A DNA stretch of 64,000 nt from Candidatus Methanoperedens sp. (lineage in GTDB: Archaea > Halobacteriota > Methanosarcinia > Methanosarcinales > Methanoperedenaceae): NCBI GenBank assembly GCA_012026795.1, contig VEPM01000012.1, forward strand, positions 58,903 to 122,902, given 5' to 3'. The notes beneath the pieces were generated by a model, which was given only the letters and a program-made list of their open reading frames with translations, had not been told where the DNA came from and did not search any database. Shown one piece after another: positions 35,405-45,708 of this stretch. The position numbers and the translations under genes were made by a program. Within the stretch, counting starts at the first letter, position 1. Each line of letters begins with the position of its first letter.

Positions 35405-36432
35405 AAAAAGGAATGGTAAAATCACAAGCTGTCGAATATGCGTATATTGTGGCCAGGGTTCGGGCTATGAGAGGTAAACTTATCCCGAAGGAGATGTATC
35501 CCAAATTCCTTAACATGGATATACCTGAGATCACACGGTTCATCGGGGAATCTGAATATAAGGATGAGGTTGATGAACTTGGAAAGAAGTACAGGGGTAC
35601 TGACCTTTTTGAACATGCATTGAACCAGAACCTGGCTTTGACTTACCGCAAATTGATCGAAGTATCCCAGAATGAAGCAAACTATATAATAACGGAATAT
35701 CTTCGTTATTGGGACGTATGGAATATAAAAACCATACTGCGCGGGAAATTCTCAGGAGCAAGCGAAGAGGAAATCCTTGAAGATGTGGTCTCTGCGGGCC
35801 AGTTAAGATACAGGGATCTATTGGAGCTAATCAAGATCGGAAGTGTAGAAGGGGTTATTGCAGCTTTATCAAAAACACCCTATTATCCTGCACTTTCCGG
35901 TTATAAAGGAGTTCTGGCCGATATCGAGAACAATCTGGATAAACTATATTATGCTAACCTTATAAAAGCAGGCGAGAGTTCGCAAGACCACTTTTTCCTG
36001 AAGTTCCTGAGGACAGAAATAGATTTGAAAAACTTAAAGACACTCTTCAGGATGAAAAGTGCGGGAATGGAACGCGAGGAAATCCTCAAACTCTTGATTC
36101 CAGGAGGTATTGAACTTAAAGAAGCACAGCTTGGGAGGCTTGCAGCGCTATCTTTTCCTGAATTTGTGAGGGCTCTTGAAGAATATTCCTACTGGAAAGC
36201 AATAGCAGACATAAGTAATGATCTGGCTTCCCTGATCAATATTGAAACCCGGCTTGATAAATATGGTCTTATCTATGTTACCAGGATATCATATTATTAT
36301 CCGCTTTCAATCCTTCCGGTTCTTGATTATATAGTGAGCAAGAAACTCGAAGTTGATAATCTGCGAATCATTGTACGAGGAAAAGAAACAAAACTCCCTG
36401 AGGAAATAATAAAAGCCCACCTGGTGATGTAG
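35401..36432 (+). CDS. ahaC: A-type ATP synthase subunit C
   Basis: A 343-residue, mostly helical, funnel-shaped subunit that links the central rotor shaft to the c ring. Three related helical repeats are expected in the family, and the sequence is of standard length. VEYAYIVARVRAMRGKL at the N terminus and LRYWDVWNIKTILRGK in the middle are recognisable. Starts with GTG overlapping the ahaE stop. Confidence 0.92.
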   Translation: MKKGMVKSQAVEYAYIVARVRAMRGKLIPKEMYPKFLNMDIPEITRFIGESEYKDEVDELGKKYRGTDLFEHALNQNLALTYRKLIEVSQNEANYIITEYLRYWDVWNIKTILRGKFSGASEEEILEDVVSAGQLRYRDLLELIKIGSVEGVIAALSKTPYYPALSGYKGVLADIENNLDKLYYANLIKAGESSQDHFFLKFLRTEIDLKNLKTLFRMKSAGMEREEILKLLIPGGIELKEAQLGRLAALSFPEFVRALEEYSYWKAIADISNDLASLINIETRLDKYGLIYVTRISYYYPLSILPVLDYIVSKKLEVDNLRIIVRGKETKLPEEIIKAHLVM

Positions 36433-36732
36433 ATGGAAATAGCAGTCGTTGGAAATAGTGATTTCGTTATTGGATTTCGGCTTGCAGGCATCAAGAAAAT
36501 TTTCGATGCAACGTCAAGTGATATAGAATCAAAGATCCAGAGTGTATTGAATGATAAAACCGTGGCTATTCTTGTTGTCCATGATGATGACCTGAAAATG
36601 TTACCCACACATATGCAACAAACACTTGATGACTCAGTTGAGCCAACAGTGATAGCCATCGGCGGAAAGGGTGAGAGTACAAACCTCAGGGATAAGATAA
36701 AACAAGCGGTGGGTGTAGATCTCTGGAAATAA
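36433..36732 (+). CDS. ahaF: A-type ATP synthase subunit F
   Basis: A 99-residue Rossmann-like rotor subunit, recognisable from IAVVGNSDFVIGFRLAGI at the N terminus and the short C-terminal helix. It sits on the central stalk with subunit D and can influence ATPase activity. Its ATG follows the ahaC stop directly. Confidence 0.92.
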   Translation: MEIAVVGNSDFVIGFRLAGIKKIFDATSSDIESKIQSVLNDKTVAILVVHDDDLKMLPTHMQQTLDDSVEPTVIAIGGKGESTNLRDKIKQAVGVDLWK

Positions 36733-36765
36733 TACTAATTAAAATTAAAATAGCAGGTGTCACAG

Positions 36766-38502
36766 ATGAAAAATAAAGGTGAAATTTATAGGATATCAGG
36801 ACCTGTCGTTATTATCACCGGCTTAACTACCAAGATGTATGATGTGGTAAAAGTCGGGAATGAAGGCCTGATGGGTGAGGTAATAGGTATTGAAGGAGAC
36901 AAATCCACGGTACAGGTTTATGAAGAAACATCGGGAGTAAGACCCGGCGAACCTGTAGAAAATACCGGCATGTCCCTGTCTGTCGAACTCGGACCCGGAC
37001 TTCTTGAGAGCATATACGATGGTATCCAGCGCCCTCTTCCTGTATTAAAGGACAAGATGGGCGACTTTATTAAACGTGGTGTTTCTGCGAACGGCCTATC
37101 TCGCGAGAAAGAATGGGATTTTGTCCCTACTGTTAAAAAAGGCGATAAAATTAACGGCGGGGATATAATAGGAACAGTCCGGGAGACATTGAATATCGAG
37201 CACAGGATTCTTGTCCCGCCCACAGTTTCAGGAACCATAAGTGAAATAAAGAAAGGAAAATTCAAAGTTGATGAAGTGATCTGTACCCTTGAAGACGGCA
37301 AGGAACTCACAATGATGCAGAAATGGCCTGTAAGGAAGCCAAGGCCGGTAAGCAAAAAAATGACACCGGGCACACCATTGATCACAGGCCAGCGAATCCT
37401 TGATGGTCTCTTCCCTGTTGCAAAAGGCGGGACAGCAGCAATCCCCGGTCCATTCGGAAGCGGAAAAACAGTTACGCAGCAGCAGCTTGCAAAATGGAGC
37501 GATACAGAGATAGTGGTATATATCGGGTGCGGCGAACGCGGCAATGAAATGGCGGACGTTCTATATGAATTCCCTGAGATCAAAGATCCGAAAACAGGCC
37601 GGCCTTTAATGGAGCGGACTGTTCTTATCGCAAATACATCCAATATGCCAGTGGCAGCAAGGGAAGCTTCGGTTTATACAGGAATTACTATTGCCGAGTA
37701 TTACAGGGACATGGGATATGATGTATCCCTGATGGCAGATTCAACATCACGCTGGGCAGAAGCAATGAGAGAAATATCCTCACGTCTTGAAGAAATGCCG
37801 GGTGAAGAAGGATATCCCGCTTATCTTGCAGCAAGGCTATCAGAATTCTACGAGAGGGCAGGAAAAGTAAAAGCACTTTCCGGAAAAGAAGGCTCAATTA
37901 CAGTCATCGGGGCAGTTTCCCCTCCCGGTGGTGACTTCTCAGAACCGATTACGCAGAATACACTTCGTATCGTCAAAGTATTCTGGGCTCTTGATGCCAA
38001 GCTTGCCCAGAGGAGGCATTTCCCCTCAATTAACTGGCTTAACAGTTATTCATTATATACCAAAGCTCTTGGGCCATGGTATGATGAAAAAGTTTCTCCT
38101 GACTGGGTAAAAATCAGGAATGACGCAATGGAACTTCTCCAGAAAGAATCGGAACTCCAGGAAATTGTCCAGTTGGTGGGTTCAGATGCGCTTCCCGAAG
38201 ACCAGCAATTGACCCTTGAGGTTGCAAGAATGATCCGTGAATATTTCCTGCAGCAGAATGCCTATCATGAAGTTGATACGTTCTGCCCCATGGATAAGCA
38301 ATTCAAACTATTGAAATCTATCATGTCATGGGGCGATAAAGCCCATAATGCCCTGGATAGCGGTGCGCCTATTGAAGATATAATCAAATTAAAATCAAAA
38401 GACGACCTTGCCAAAGTCAAATATGAGAAAGAATTCGACAAAGCGCTTGGTGTGATCCAGAAAACCATGGAAGATGAGTTTGCAAAACTAAGAGGTAAGT
38501 AA
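36766..38502 (+). CDS. ahaA: A-type ATP synthase catalytic subunit A
   Basis: A 578-residue catalytic ATPase subunit. Walker A is GPFGSGKT at 228-235; the long A-specific non-homologous insert (about 110-190) precedes it, and Walker B ([14 protein letters not shown]) follows. The ATG at 36766 is preferred over GTG 36757 because AGGTG lies six nt upstream. Three copies alternate with subunit B to form the head where ADP is phosphorylated. Confidence 0.97.
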   Translation: MKNKGEIYRISGPVVIITGLTTKMYDVVKVGNEGLMGEVIGIEGDKSTVQVYEETSGVRPGEPVENTGMSLSVELGPGLLESIYDGIQRPLPVLKDKMGDFIKRGVSANGLSREKEWDFVPTVKKGDKINGGDIIGTVRETLNIEHRILVPPTVSGTISEIKKGKFKVDEVICTLEDGKELTMMQKWPVRKPRPVSKKMTPGTPLITGQRILDGLFPVAKGGTAAIPGPFGSGKTVTQQQLAKWSDTEIVVYIGCGERGNEMADVLYEFPEIKDPKTGRPLMERTVLIANTSNMPVAAREASVYTGITIAEYYRDMGYDVSLMADSTSRWAEAMREISSRLEEMPGEEGYPAYLAARLSEFYERAGKVKALSGKEGSITVIGAVSPPGGDFSEPITQNTLRIVKVFWALDAKLAQRRHFPSINWLNSYSLYTKALGPWYDEKVSPDWVKIRNDAMELLQKESELQEIVQLVGSDALPEDQQLTLEVARMIREYFLQQNAYHEVDTFCPMDKQFKLLKSIMSWGDKAHNALDSGAPIEDIIKLKSKDDLAKVKYEKEFDKALGVIQKTMEDEFAKLRGK

Positions 38503-38503
38503 C

Positions 38504-39898
38504 ATGACAAAAGAATACAAGACAATCAACCAGATCGCAGGCCCGCTTATCTTTGTGGAAAAGACAGAACCGGTTGGTTACAATGAACTGGTCAATATCA
38601 ATCTTCCGGACGGGACCACCAAAAGAGGACAGGTACTGGATACTTCAGATGATATCGTTGTAGTACAGGTTTTTGAAGGAACAGGCGGCCTTAACAGGGA
38701 CTGCGGTGTCAGGTTTACAGGCGAAACGATCAAACTGCCGGTTTCAAAAGACCTTCTTGGAAGGATCTTATCAGGAGCTGGCGAGCCCTTAGACGGCGGG
38801 CCGCGCATCGTTCCTGAGGACAGGCTTGAAATAACAGGCGCTGCTATCAATCCTTACGCAAGACTTCCGCCCAAGGATTTCATCCAGACAGGCATATCCA
38901 CCATCGATGGAATGAATACGCTTGTCCGGGGACAGAAACTTCCGATCTTCTCAGGTTCCGGTCTTCCTCACAATGAGATAGCACTTCAGATCGCCCGGCA
39001 GGCCAGGGTGAGGGGCTCAAATGAACCATTCGCAGTAGTATTTGCTGCAATGGGTATTACCAATGAGGAAGCCCAGTACTTCATGGCTGACTTTGAGCGG
39101 ACGGGTGCACTGGAGCGCGCAGTGGTTTTCCTGAATCTTGCGGATGACCCGGCTGTTGAACGTCTCATCACGCCAAGACTTGCGCTTACTGCGGCTGAGT
39201 ATCTTGCATACGAACACGATATGCATGTACTCGTTATCCTTACGGATATCACAAATTATTGCGAAGCGCTGCGCCAGATGGGTGCAGCAAGAGAAGAAGT
39301 GCCGGGAAGAAGAGGTTATCCGGGTTACATGTACACTGACCTTGCATCACTATATGAACGCGCAGGCGTAGTAAAAGGAAGAAAAGGATCAGTTACCCAG
39401 TTCTCTATTTTATCCATGCCTGGTGACGATATTACGCATCCGATTCCGGATCTTTCAGGATATATCACCGAAGGCCAGATAGTCATTTCAAGGGAACTCC
39501 ACAGGAAAGGAATATATCCTCCAGTAAATGTACTGCCATCATTATCAAGACTGATGAACTCCGGAATTGGCGCAACAAGAACAAGGGAAGACCATAAAGC
39601 TGTGTCTGACCAGTGTTATGCGGCATATGCAGAAGGCAAGGACTTAAGAGGCTTGGTTGCTATCGTGGGCAAGGATGCCCTTTCTGATCGAGATAAGAAA
39701 TTCCTTGAATTTGCGGATATGTTCGAAGACAGGTTCGTGCGCCAGGGCGTTGATGAGAACAGGGATATAGAGACAACTCTGGGCATAGGCTGGGAGCTGC
39801 TTGCAGAACTACCTGAAGCACAGCTCACAAGAATAGATAACAAGTATATCCAGAAATACCATCCGGCCCATAAGGCAAAGGAAGGAAAGCAAGAGTAG
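38504..39898 (+). CDS. ahaB: A-type ATP synthase regulatory subunit B
   Basis: A 464-residue homologue of subunit A without a proper Walker A lysine loop (the region reads [13 protein letters not shown]). It binds nucleotide but is non-catalytic in this family. [24 protein letters not shown] sequence ([18 protein letters not shown]) is highly typical. Starts one base after the ahaA stop. Confidence 0.96.
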   Translation: MTKEYKTINQIAGPLIFVEKTEPVGYNELVNINLPDGTTKRGQVLDTSDDIVVVQVFEGTGGLNRDCGVRFTGETIKLPVSKDLLGRILSGAGEPLDGGPRIVPEDRLEITGAAINPYARLPPKDFIQTGISTIDGMNTLVRGQKLPIFSGSGLPHNEIALQIARQARVRGSNEPFAVVFAAMGITNEEAQYFMADFERTGALERAVVFLNLADDPAVERLITPRLALTAAEYLAYEHDMHVLVILTDITNYCEALRQMGAAREEVPGRRGYPGYMYTDLASLYERAGVVKGRKGSVTQFSILSMPGDDITHPIPDLSGYITEGQIVISRELHRKGIYPPVNVLPSLSRLMNSGIGATRTREDHKAVSDQCYAAYAEGKDLRGLVAIVGKDALSDRDKKFLEFADMFEDRFVRQGVDENRDIETTLGIGWELLAELPEAQLTRIDNKYIQKYHPAHKAKEGKQE

Positions 39899-39899
39899 T

Positions 39900-40520
39900 A
39901 TGGCGATAAAGGACAATATAAAACCAACACGTTCGGAGCTTATCGAACTGAAGAAGAAGATCAAGCTCAGCCAGGGCGGTCATAAGCTTCTTAAGATGAA
40001 GCGGGACGGCCTGATCCTTGAACTTTTCGAGATACTTGAGAAAGCAAAGGACATCAGAAGCGAAGTTGAGAAGCAGTTTGCCCTTGCAACACAAAAGCTA
40101 TCCATCGCCAAATCGGTCGATGGCGTAGTGGTTGTGAAATCCACTGCTTTTGCCCTTAAGGATAACCCCAAACTTGAACTTGAAAGTAAGAACGTGATGG
40201 GAGTAGTAGTCCCGAAAATCGAAGCTTCAAGCGTGCATAAGAACCTTTCCGAGCATGGTTACGGTATTATCGGCACAAGCTCCCGTATTGATGAAGCAGT
40301 TGATTCCTATGAGATCCTTGTTGAGAAGATAATCCAGGCAGCTGAGATCGAGACAACAATGAAGAAACTGCTTGAGGATATCGAAAAAACCAAACGCAGG
40401 GTAAATGCTCTTGAGTTCAAGGTTATCCCGGAGCTTGGTGAAGCCAGGGATTTCATTGTGCTGAGGCTTGAAGAGATGGAACGTGAGAATACGTTCAGGC
40501 TGAAGAGGATTAAAGGGTAG
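39900..40520 (+). CDS. ahaD: A-type ATP synthase subunit D
   Basis: A 206-residue central-shaft subunit formed by two long antiparallel helices (about 10-70 and 150-205). The N-terminal PTRSELIELKKKIKLSQGGH and C-terminal RRVNALEFKVIPEL are family hallmarks. Last gene of the operon, one base after ahaB. No ahaG follows. Confidence 0.94.
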   Translation: MAIKDNIKPTRSELIELKKKIKLSQGGHKLLKMKRDGLILELFEILEKAKDIRSEVEKQFALATQKLSIAKSVDGVVVVKSTAFALKDNPKLELESKNVMGVVVPKIEASSVHKNLSEHGYGIIGTSSRIDEAVDSYEILVEKIIQAAEIETTMKKLLEDIEKTKRRVNALEFKVIPELGEARDFIVLRLEEMERENTFRLKRIKG

Positions 40521-40596
40521 TATTCTTACTTAACAGATTATCTGATTGAGACTTTCAGGTTTTTCCACATTGTCTTAAGGGCTTCAGACCTCCTCA

Positions 40597-40929
40597 TCAC
40601 TGGGGACGCATGCCATATGCTGCTATCCATATATCATTTTCAGGAATAGGATTTCCTTTCTTTTTTAGATCATAACGTACTTTAGCATAGCTTATTGCGG
40701 CAGCTTCATCAATTAACATGAGAATAGAATTATTGGCAAACAGGATTATGTCACGCTCATTTTTTTCAGGTTTTGCGCTATTGTTTGCACCATATAGCAG
40801 TTCACCCAATACGATAGCAGGAAGAAAGATAGAAACAGTCGAATCTATCAAGGTACAAACCTCAGGAATGGTTTCCCTATAAGCAATTACTGCATTAGTA
40901 TCAACAGCCAGCTTACCATTCACCTTCAA
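40597..40929 (-). CDS. PIN-domain toxin, C-terminally truncated
   Basis: A PIN-fold VapC-like protein of about 110 residues, overlapping the antitoxin gene. Catalytic positions seen are D in AVDTNA, E in LGELLYG and D in ENDIWIAA. The chain then ends at YGMRPQ instead of continuing through the usual TxDxxF strand, so the last conserved acidic residue is lost. TTG 40929 has the best ribosome-binding spacing (GAGGAG); TTG 40938 is also in frame. Probably a damaged toxin. Confidence 0.75.
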   Translation of the reverse strand: MKVNGKLAVDTNAVIAYRETIPEVCTLIDSTVSIFLPAIVLGELLYGANNSAKPEKNERDIILFANNSILMLIDEAAAISYAKVRYDLKKKGNPIPENDIWIAAYGMRPQ

Positions 40930-41146
40930 TTTTTTCAAACTCCTCTTCTATGAGCTTTTGCTGTTCTTTTGCCTCATTATGAGTCAATGTCCCAGCCACA
41001 TCACGAAGTCCTTTTTTGGTAGGGTGAGGACGTACCGTTACTACCACATTCTGATGTTCCATGATTCCCTTTAAAGGTTTAACTGGTTTCAACACATTAT
41101 CTTCATATACTGCTTCTATTGTTTGTGTCGTACTTTTTATCATCAA
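40913..41146 (-). CDS. DUF104-family antitoxin
   Basis: A 77-residue protein beginning with the DUF104/AF2212-like core (IEAVYEDNVLKPVKPLKGI, then VVVTVRP), followed by a helical acidic tail. This family is paired with PIN toxins in archaea, and the downstream PIN gene overlaps its end. Two adjacent ATGs start the frame. Confidence 0.82.
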   Translation of the reverse strand: MMIKSTTQTIEAVYEDNVLKPVKPLKGIMEHQNVVVTVRPHPTKKGLRDVAGTLTHNEAKEQQKLIEEEFEKIEGEW

Positions 41147-41166
41147 AATTCAAATCGAAGATATTG

Positions 41167-41280
41167 GATTATTAAGATATATATCCTCTGTAAGCATGAA
41201 CTACCACTCCTCCACAAAAGCCAGATTATTAAGATATATATCCTCTGTAAGCATGAACTACCACTCCTCCACAAAAGCCA
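41167..41280. repeat. Perfect 57-bp tandem duplication
   Basis: Two identical 57-bp units (GATTATTAAGATATATATCC...CACAAAAGCCA) lie head to tail at 41167-41223 and 41224-41280. They sit in the 334-bp gap between the antitoxin and a regulator gene. Perfect identity implies a recent duplication or slippage. A third partial GAT follows at 41281. Confidence 0.9.
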
Positions 41281-41301
41281 GATGATCAAAATGGTAATCC
41301 C

Positions 41302-41412
41302 ATGGAAGAAATCAACATAACCTGGACAAGCAGTGATACAGCTATTGGTACTGCATCTCCGGATGATGCAATGACAGATGCGGATGGTAATGCAAGTTCG
41401 AAGGGGAAATAA
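41302..41412 (+). pseudogene. Fragment of a bacterial Ig-like (Big) domain
   Basis: A 36-codon frame reads INITWTSSDTAIGTASPDDA...TDADGNAS, the hallmark strand pattern of Big-type repeats found in large surface proteins. No signal peptide, partner domain or ribosome-binding site is present, so it is most likely a relic of a deleted surface-protein gene. Confidence 0.5.
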
Positions 41413-41480
41413 TGCATCAGAAATTACAACATTTCAACCTTATTTAAAAAATCAAGGCTTGATAATTCTTTCTAACAATT

Positions 41481-41999
41481 CTATCCCATCTTTTTCGCCG
41501 CAAGTTCTATCGCTTCGATCAGGCTGTCTTTTGGCATGATAGAGGTAACTGGAATTCGCAATATCTTTTCAACCGTGGTGCTTACGATAGGAGCGCATAC
41601 AAGCGCCTTTGCGCCGTCCCTTTCAGCTTTTACTGCGGCGATAATGGCTTCTTCCATTGAGGTTGCGGAATATTCCCTGATCGTAAGGAGCCTTCCGGCT
41701 ACTTTTAATTTTTTCTCAGTGATATAATCAAGGACTGGCCGAGCGGCGATAACGGCGATAAACTCTATTTTTTCAGTTCCTTCAATTTTTCGAAGCACTG
41801 AGACTATCTGCCTTAAGGTCTTAATGTTAGGTTCGCGCTGGCCTGATAATAATTTATATATTGTACTTGCAGGAATACCTGATTTTTCGCTGAAATCCGC
41901 TGCTGTCAAATGAAGTTCATCCTTAATTATCCTGTGGAGTTCCCTGATAAAGATTTCATCAGATTCCATTGCTGCACGTATCAGATTTTCCGAGGTCAT
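41481..41999 (-). CDS. XRE-type helix-turn-helix regulator with archaeal C-terminal domain
   Basis: A 172-residue regulator. The helix-turn-helix is at about 30-70 (LTAADFSEKSGIPASTIYKLLSGQREPNIKTLRQI). A C-terminal alpha/beta domain (75-172) contains AIIAAVKAERDGAKALVCAPIVSTTVEKIL, suggestive of a ligand-binding fold. It resembles the COG1709-like predicted regulators of methanogens. Target unknown. Confidence 0.78.
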   Translation of the reverse strand: MTSENLIRAAMESDEIFIRELHRIIKDELHLTAADFSEKSGIPASTIYKLLSGQREPNIKTLRQIVSVLRKIEGTEKIEFIAVIAARPVLDYITEKKLKVAGRLLTIREYSATSMEEAIIAAVKAERDGAKALVCAPIVSTTVEKILRIPVTSIMPKDSLIEAIELAAKKMG

Positions 42000-42070
42000 T
42001 ACAATATAGATATAGATGTGATTATTAATACGTTTGGGTGAATTGGAACTTATATTTGCCTAAAATTCGC

Positions 42071-42595
42071 TTAATTCCCAAAACTCACAGGCTTATCATT
42101 TATATACAATTCCTTTATAAGCGCCCTGCATGTCCTGTCCACTGATACCTTGACAGAAACATCACGGATTTCCCGTTCAATATCCCTTCCCTTTCCTTCA
42201 GGGACAAAGTAGCTCTCTATGCCCCATTGCACATTGATCTTATTCTGGTAAGAATTTGTTACCTTTCCTTTGATACATACTTCATTTCTTTGCGGTGGCT
42301 GGCTGAAATGTCCAACTCTTGTTACAAACCAGAACTTCTCACCTTTTGCCAGGATCGCAAAAACATTCTCTCCATCCATAAAAGGACTGTCATACCCGAT
42401 CTGGGTAAGGTCGATAGCCGAGATCTCATACCGCAGGTTCACAAAATCGCCCCTGAACAGGTCATTTGGATCGACGGGGACAGTTTTCAGCAATATTTCA
42501 TGCCCCAGGCTTAAGGTGTAATAATTATACCCGATAAATCCTAAAAGGATCACTGCGGGAACAAGCATTGCTTTTACGAATATTTTCCTATCCAT
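42071..42595 (-). CDS. GDYXXLXY-motif membrane-anchored protein
   Basis: A 174-residue protein with one N-terminal membrane helix (6-29) and an extracytoplasmic domain. It carries the family motif as GDFVNLRY (about 49-56), preceded by VDPNDLFR. It overlaps the preceding DUF2157 gene by one base. The pairing of GDYXXLXY with DUF2157 proteins is known in bacteria, but the function is unknown. Confidence 0.82.
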   Translation of the reverse strand: MDRKIFVKAMLVPAVILLGFIGYNYYTLSLGHEILLKTVPVDPNDLFRGDFVNLRYEISAIDLTQIGYDSPFMDGENVFAILAKGEKFWFVTRVGHFSQPPQRNEVCIKGKVTNSYQNKINVQWGIESYFVPEGKGRDIEREIRDVSVKVSVDRTCRALIKELYINDKPVSFGN

Positions 42596-43848
42596 TATTC
42601 TACCCCTTTCATGGCATTAAGAAGATTTCTTCTCTTTTTCTCAAGATATGTTGCAAAGAAAAACAGGAAAATCCCGCCAATGATGAGTCCAAGGCCCTTA
42701 GGAAGCATCCCCTGAAGGTGGTTAATGTAAACCTGCATCACGCCGAGGGCAAAAAAAATGATCCCCATATTAACAAAGTCCACTTCATTCTTATAATATC
42801 CTATAGAGATAGTCACTATCGAAAGTCCGATCTGGAATGCACTCAATACAGCAAATAACATTTTTTCCGAACTGGGACTGATTTCAAAATAAGTGCCATA
42901 TTGTTCAACACGCATTGTAAAAAATTGCTGGGGATATGTGTTAATGACGAACAGGACTATCCAGCCTATAAAAGCCGCAAGCAGCAAATAGAATTCATAT
43001 TGTATACTCCTTAGTTTTTCCTTTGCCATCAGATTTGCAAGAATAGAAATAACTGCAATTATCGCAAAGGCAACATAAAGAAATTGTGCAGTGACTGAAA
43101 ATCCCGCCTGCTGCGGATAGTTGTATATGTACCGGAATTCGGACGGCCAGATGCTGAAATAAAAGTATGAAATAAGAATAAAAAATATTCCAAATCCTTT
43201 ATATGTCATCCTGAATCTTGCCCATTTATCCGTGAGTTCATGTAGCTGGCCGATACTATACAGTGCAATGCCGAACAGTAAAAATAGCAGAAGCGGTGAT
43301 GACATACCCCTGTATTCAGGACTGACCGAAAATACCAGCCAGTATGTAAAGGTGATGATATTTAAGCCGATAGAGGGTCTTGAATCAAAAACATAACCCA
43401 TCGGGGATATGGCAATGAACCAGAGCAGGACAAGCCAGTATGCGTCAACATTAATATTAAATATCTGCCCGATAAGGAATATGCTGGCGCCTACCAGTAT
43501 CGAACCCAGGAAAATCAGTGCATGACCGGCCCTGGGGTAATTTTGTTTTTCAAATCTCATTACATATCCGGCATAATATGATGAGAATGTTGCCGTAAAG
43601 AGCAATACGATTTTGATGAGATCAGGTATATATTCCCAGTTCGAAGCAAAGAACAGGATTACGCCAACCCCAATAAGTATCACGGCAAGCGTTGAAAGAG
43701 CGGTAATTACATTGCCAGGTTTGTATGTCTTTTTTTCAACATCATGTCTTTTCATTATGGCTTCAGCCCGGGCACTGTCTATAATGCCATCCCTTTGCCA
43801 GTCAACCATTTCATCTTTAAGCCTGCTGTAAAATTCTTCTTCATCCAC
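42595..43848 (-). CDS. DUF2157 polytopic membrane protein
   Basis: A 417-residue protein with a cytosolic N-terminal domain (EEFYSRLKDEMVDWQRDGII...) followed by about twelve membrane helices, the layout of DUF2157. GTG 43848 is chosen because AAGGGAATC lies just upstream. A TTG at 43887 would add 13 poorly conserved residues. Forms an operon with the GDYXXLXY gene. Confidence 0.8.
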   Translation of the reverse strand: MDEEEFYSRLKDEMVDWQRDGIIDSARAEAIMKRHDVEKKTYKPGNVITALSTLAVILIGVGVILFFASNWEYIPDLIKIVLLFTATFSSYYAGYVMRFEKQNYPRAGHALIFLGSILVGASIFLIGQIFNINVDAYWLVLLWFIAISPMGYVFDSRPSIGLNIITFTYWLVFSVSPEYRGMSSPLLLFLLFGIALYSIGQLHELTDKWARFRMTYKGFGIFFILISYFYFSIWPSEFRYIYNYPQQAGFSVTAQFLYVAFAIIAVISILANLMAKEKLRSIQYEFYLLLAAFIGWIVLFVINTYPQQFFTMRVEQYGTYFEISPSSEKMLFAVLSAFQIGLSIVTISIGYYKNEVDFVNMGIIFFALGVMQVYINHLQGMLPKGLGLIIGGIFLFFFATYLEKKRRNLLNAMKGVE

Positions 43849-43973
43849 TAAGATTCCCTTCTTTTTATTTATTTTCGTAAGATACAATCTTAATTATTAA
43901 TAAATCTTTGTATGATTTTATATACAGACTTCGTTCCACAATCTTTTTTGTCTTATGAGCCATTCAGAACCCA

Positions 43974-44828
43974 ATGGATAAAAAAAGCTTCTCCGGATAC
44001 GGGGAAATAATCATTGCAGCGGTATTGTGGAGCCTGGCCGGGATATTTGCAAAATATATACATGGGATGTCAGCCCGGAGTATTATTTTTTACAGGGTTT
44101 TACTGGCTTTTGCTATATTTTTCATATTTATTCTCATTTCCGGAAACCTCAGGATAATTAAGCTAAAAGACAAAAAAATCTATTTACTGTTATTTGGCAT
44201 AATGCAGGCCGGGACAATGCTGGCATTTTTCATATCCGTATTAGAAGGATCAGTCTCAATCGCAGTCTTATTATTATATACAGCTCCTGTTTATATTACC
44301 ATATTATCCCCATGGCTTTTAAAAGAAAGATCCACAAAAAAGGGGTTCATCGCCCTTGTTATGTCAATAATTGGTATTCTATTGATAGTTGATCCCCAAA
44401 AGCTTGATTTTACACATTATCCTGCAGGAATACTTGCAGGGATTGCATCAGGTATCATGTATGCTTTCCAGATAATGATCTCGAAATATGCAGGTTCAAC
44501 TTATTCAGGCTACACCCAGGCTTTCTGGAGTTTTCTAATAGCGGCCGTGATTCTTCTTCCTGTTGGTATCGCTCCTTTTGATATAGTTCTTGATAACCTG
44601 GTTTATTTAATTCTCCTGTCAATATTTCCTACTATCCTGGCTGTCTCACTATATTTTAACGGATTAAAAAAAGTAAAGACACATAGCGCCAGTATACTCG
44701 GATTAATTGAACCTGTAAGTGCTGTTATTTTGTCTGTCCTCCTTCTTCATGAGCAGATATCAACCCTTGAAATTATCGGAGGCGCACTTATATTGACAGG
44801 AGTTGCATTAGTTACTACAGACAGATGA
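43974..44828 (+). CDS. EamA/DMT-superfamily transporter
   Basis: A 284-residue, ten-helix member of the drug/metabolite transporter superfamily with two EamA repeats (about 9-135 and 148-282). The second contains SASILGLIEPVSAVILSVLLLHE, typical of the family. Substrate cannot be told. Its stop overlaps the start of the methionine aminopeptidase by 4 bp. Confidence 0.85.
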   Translation: MDKKSFSGYGEIIIAAVLWSLAGIFAKYIHGMSARSIIFYRVLLAFAIFFIFILISGNLRIIKLKDKKIYLLLFGIMQAGTMLAFFISVLEGSVSIAVLLLYTAPVYITILSPWLLKERSTKKGFIALVMSIIGILLIVDPQKLDFTHYPAGILAGIASGIMYAFQIMISKYAGSTYSGYTQAFWSFLIAAVILLPVGIAPFDIVLDNLVYLILLSIFPTILAVSLYFNGLKKVKTHSASILGLIEPVSAVILSVLLLHEQISTLEIIGGALILTGVALVTTDR

Positions 44829-45664
44829 ACCATTATATCCACGATTACTATGTTGAAGCCGGAAGAATTGCGGCAAAAGTCCGGACTGATGCTCTCTCCA
44901 GGATAAAGGAAGGTATCCCTCTCCTTGAGATCGCGGAATATGTTGAAAAAAGGATAGAAGAACTGGGCGCAAAACCTGCATTTCCCTGCAATATTTCAAT
45001 AAATGAAATTGCCTCCCATTATACTCCGCAGGATTACCAGCTATGCTTTCGAAAAGGAGACGTCGTAAAATTAGACCTGGGGGCTCACATTGAAGGCTAT
45101 ATTGCAGATACTGCTGCTACTATTGAAGTCGGGACAAATAACCACACCCTGTTGATCCGTACATGCGAAGAAGCGCTTGAAAAAGCTATTGCATCCACAA
45201 AGGATGGGGTTGAAACGAATCAGATAGGGAAGATAATTGAAGATACGATCAAAGAACGTGGTTTTAATCCCATAAAAGATCTGACCGGTCATAATCTTGA
45301 ACAATATCAACTGCATGCGGGCGTCATAGTTCCAAATTATAAAAGCTTTTTTAGCCATACTATCAGGAAAGATATGGTTTTTGCTATCGAGCCCTTCGCA
45401 ACATACGGAAGCGGGAATATAAGAACCGGCAGCCCCTTTATTTTTGCAATAAACAACGGGTGTAAAGGAAATATGCTTACAGATCTCAGGAACAGGTTCG
45501 GTTCGCTTCCTTTTGCTCCAAGATGGATCCCTGTAACTGATCTTAATGAACTGAAGGGAGCAAGAGAATATTATGAAATAATAGAGAAGAACGGTGAAAT
45601 TGTCGCCCAGTCTGAACATACTGTTATAGTCAACGAAGAAGGGTGTGAAGTAATCACGAGATGA
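44825..45664 (+). CDS. map: Methionine aminopeptidase, type II
   Basis: A 279-residue enzyme that removes the initiator methionine. Metal and active-site residues are in place: His in ASHYTP, Asp pair in KLDLGAHIEGYIADTAA, His in TGHNLEQYQLHAG, Glu in AIEPF and Glu in SEHTVIV. The type II insertion between the last His and Glu marks the archaeal/eukaryal form. Confidence 0.94.
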   Translation: MNHYIHDYYVEAGRIAAKVRTDALSRIKEGIPLLEIAEYVEKRIEELGAKPAFPCNISINEIASHYTPQDYQLCFRKGDVVKLDLGAHIEGYIADTAATIEVGTNNHTLLIRTCEEALEKAIASTKDGVETNQIGKIIEDTIKERGFNPIKDLTGHNLEQYQLHAGVIVPNYKSFFSHTIRKDMVFAIEPFATYGSGNIRTGSPFIFAINNGCKGNMLTDLRNRFGSLPFAPRWIPVTDLNELKGAREYYEIIEKNGEIVAQSEHTVIVNEEGCEVITR

Positions 45665-45708
45665 GGAAAGTAATATGAGATAGGAGCCACAAATATAAAC
45701 AAGGCAAG

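Noticed and set aside
36918..37643. Long (241-codon) frame antisense to ahaA
   Set aside because: Shadow of a strongly conserved coding gene; no ribosome-binding site and low-complexity composition.
41167..41280. Possible CRISPR array
   Set aside because: Two directly abutting identical units without spacers and no cas genes nearby; it is a tandem duplication. The same holds for 55270-55343 and 10041-10097.
45071..45619. 182-codon minus-strand frame opposite the methionine aminopeptidase
   Set aside because: Antisense shadow; Cys/Phe-rich product with no family features, while the plus strand has all MetAP motifs.
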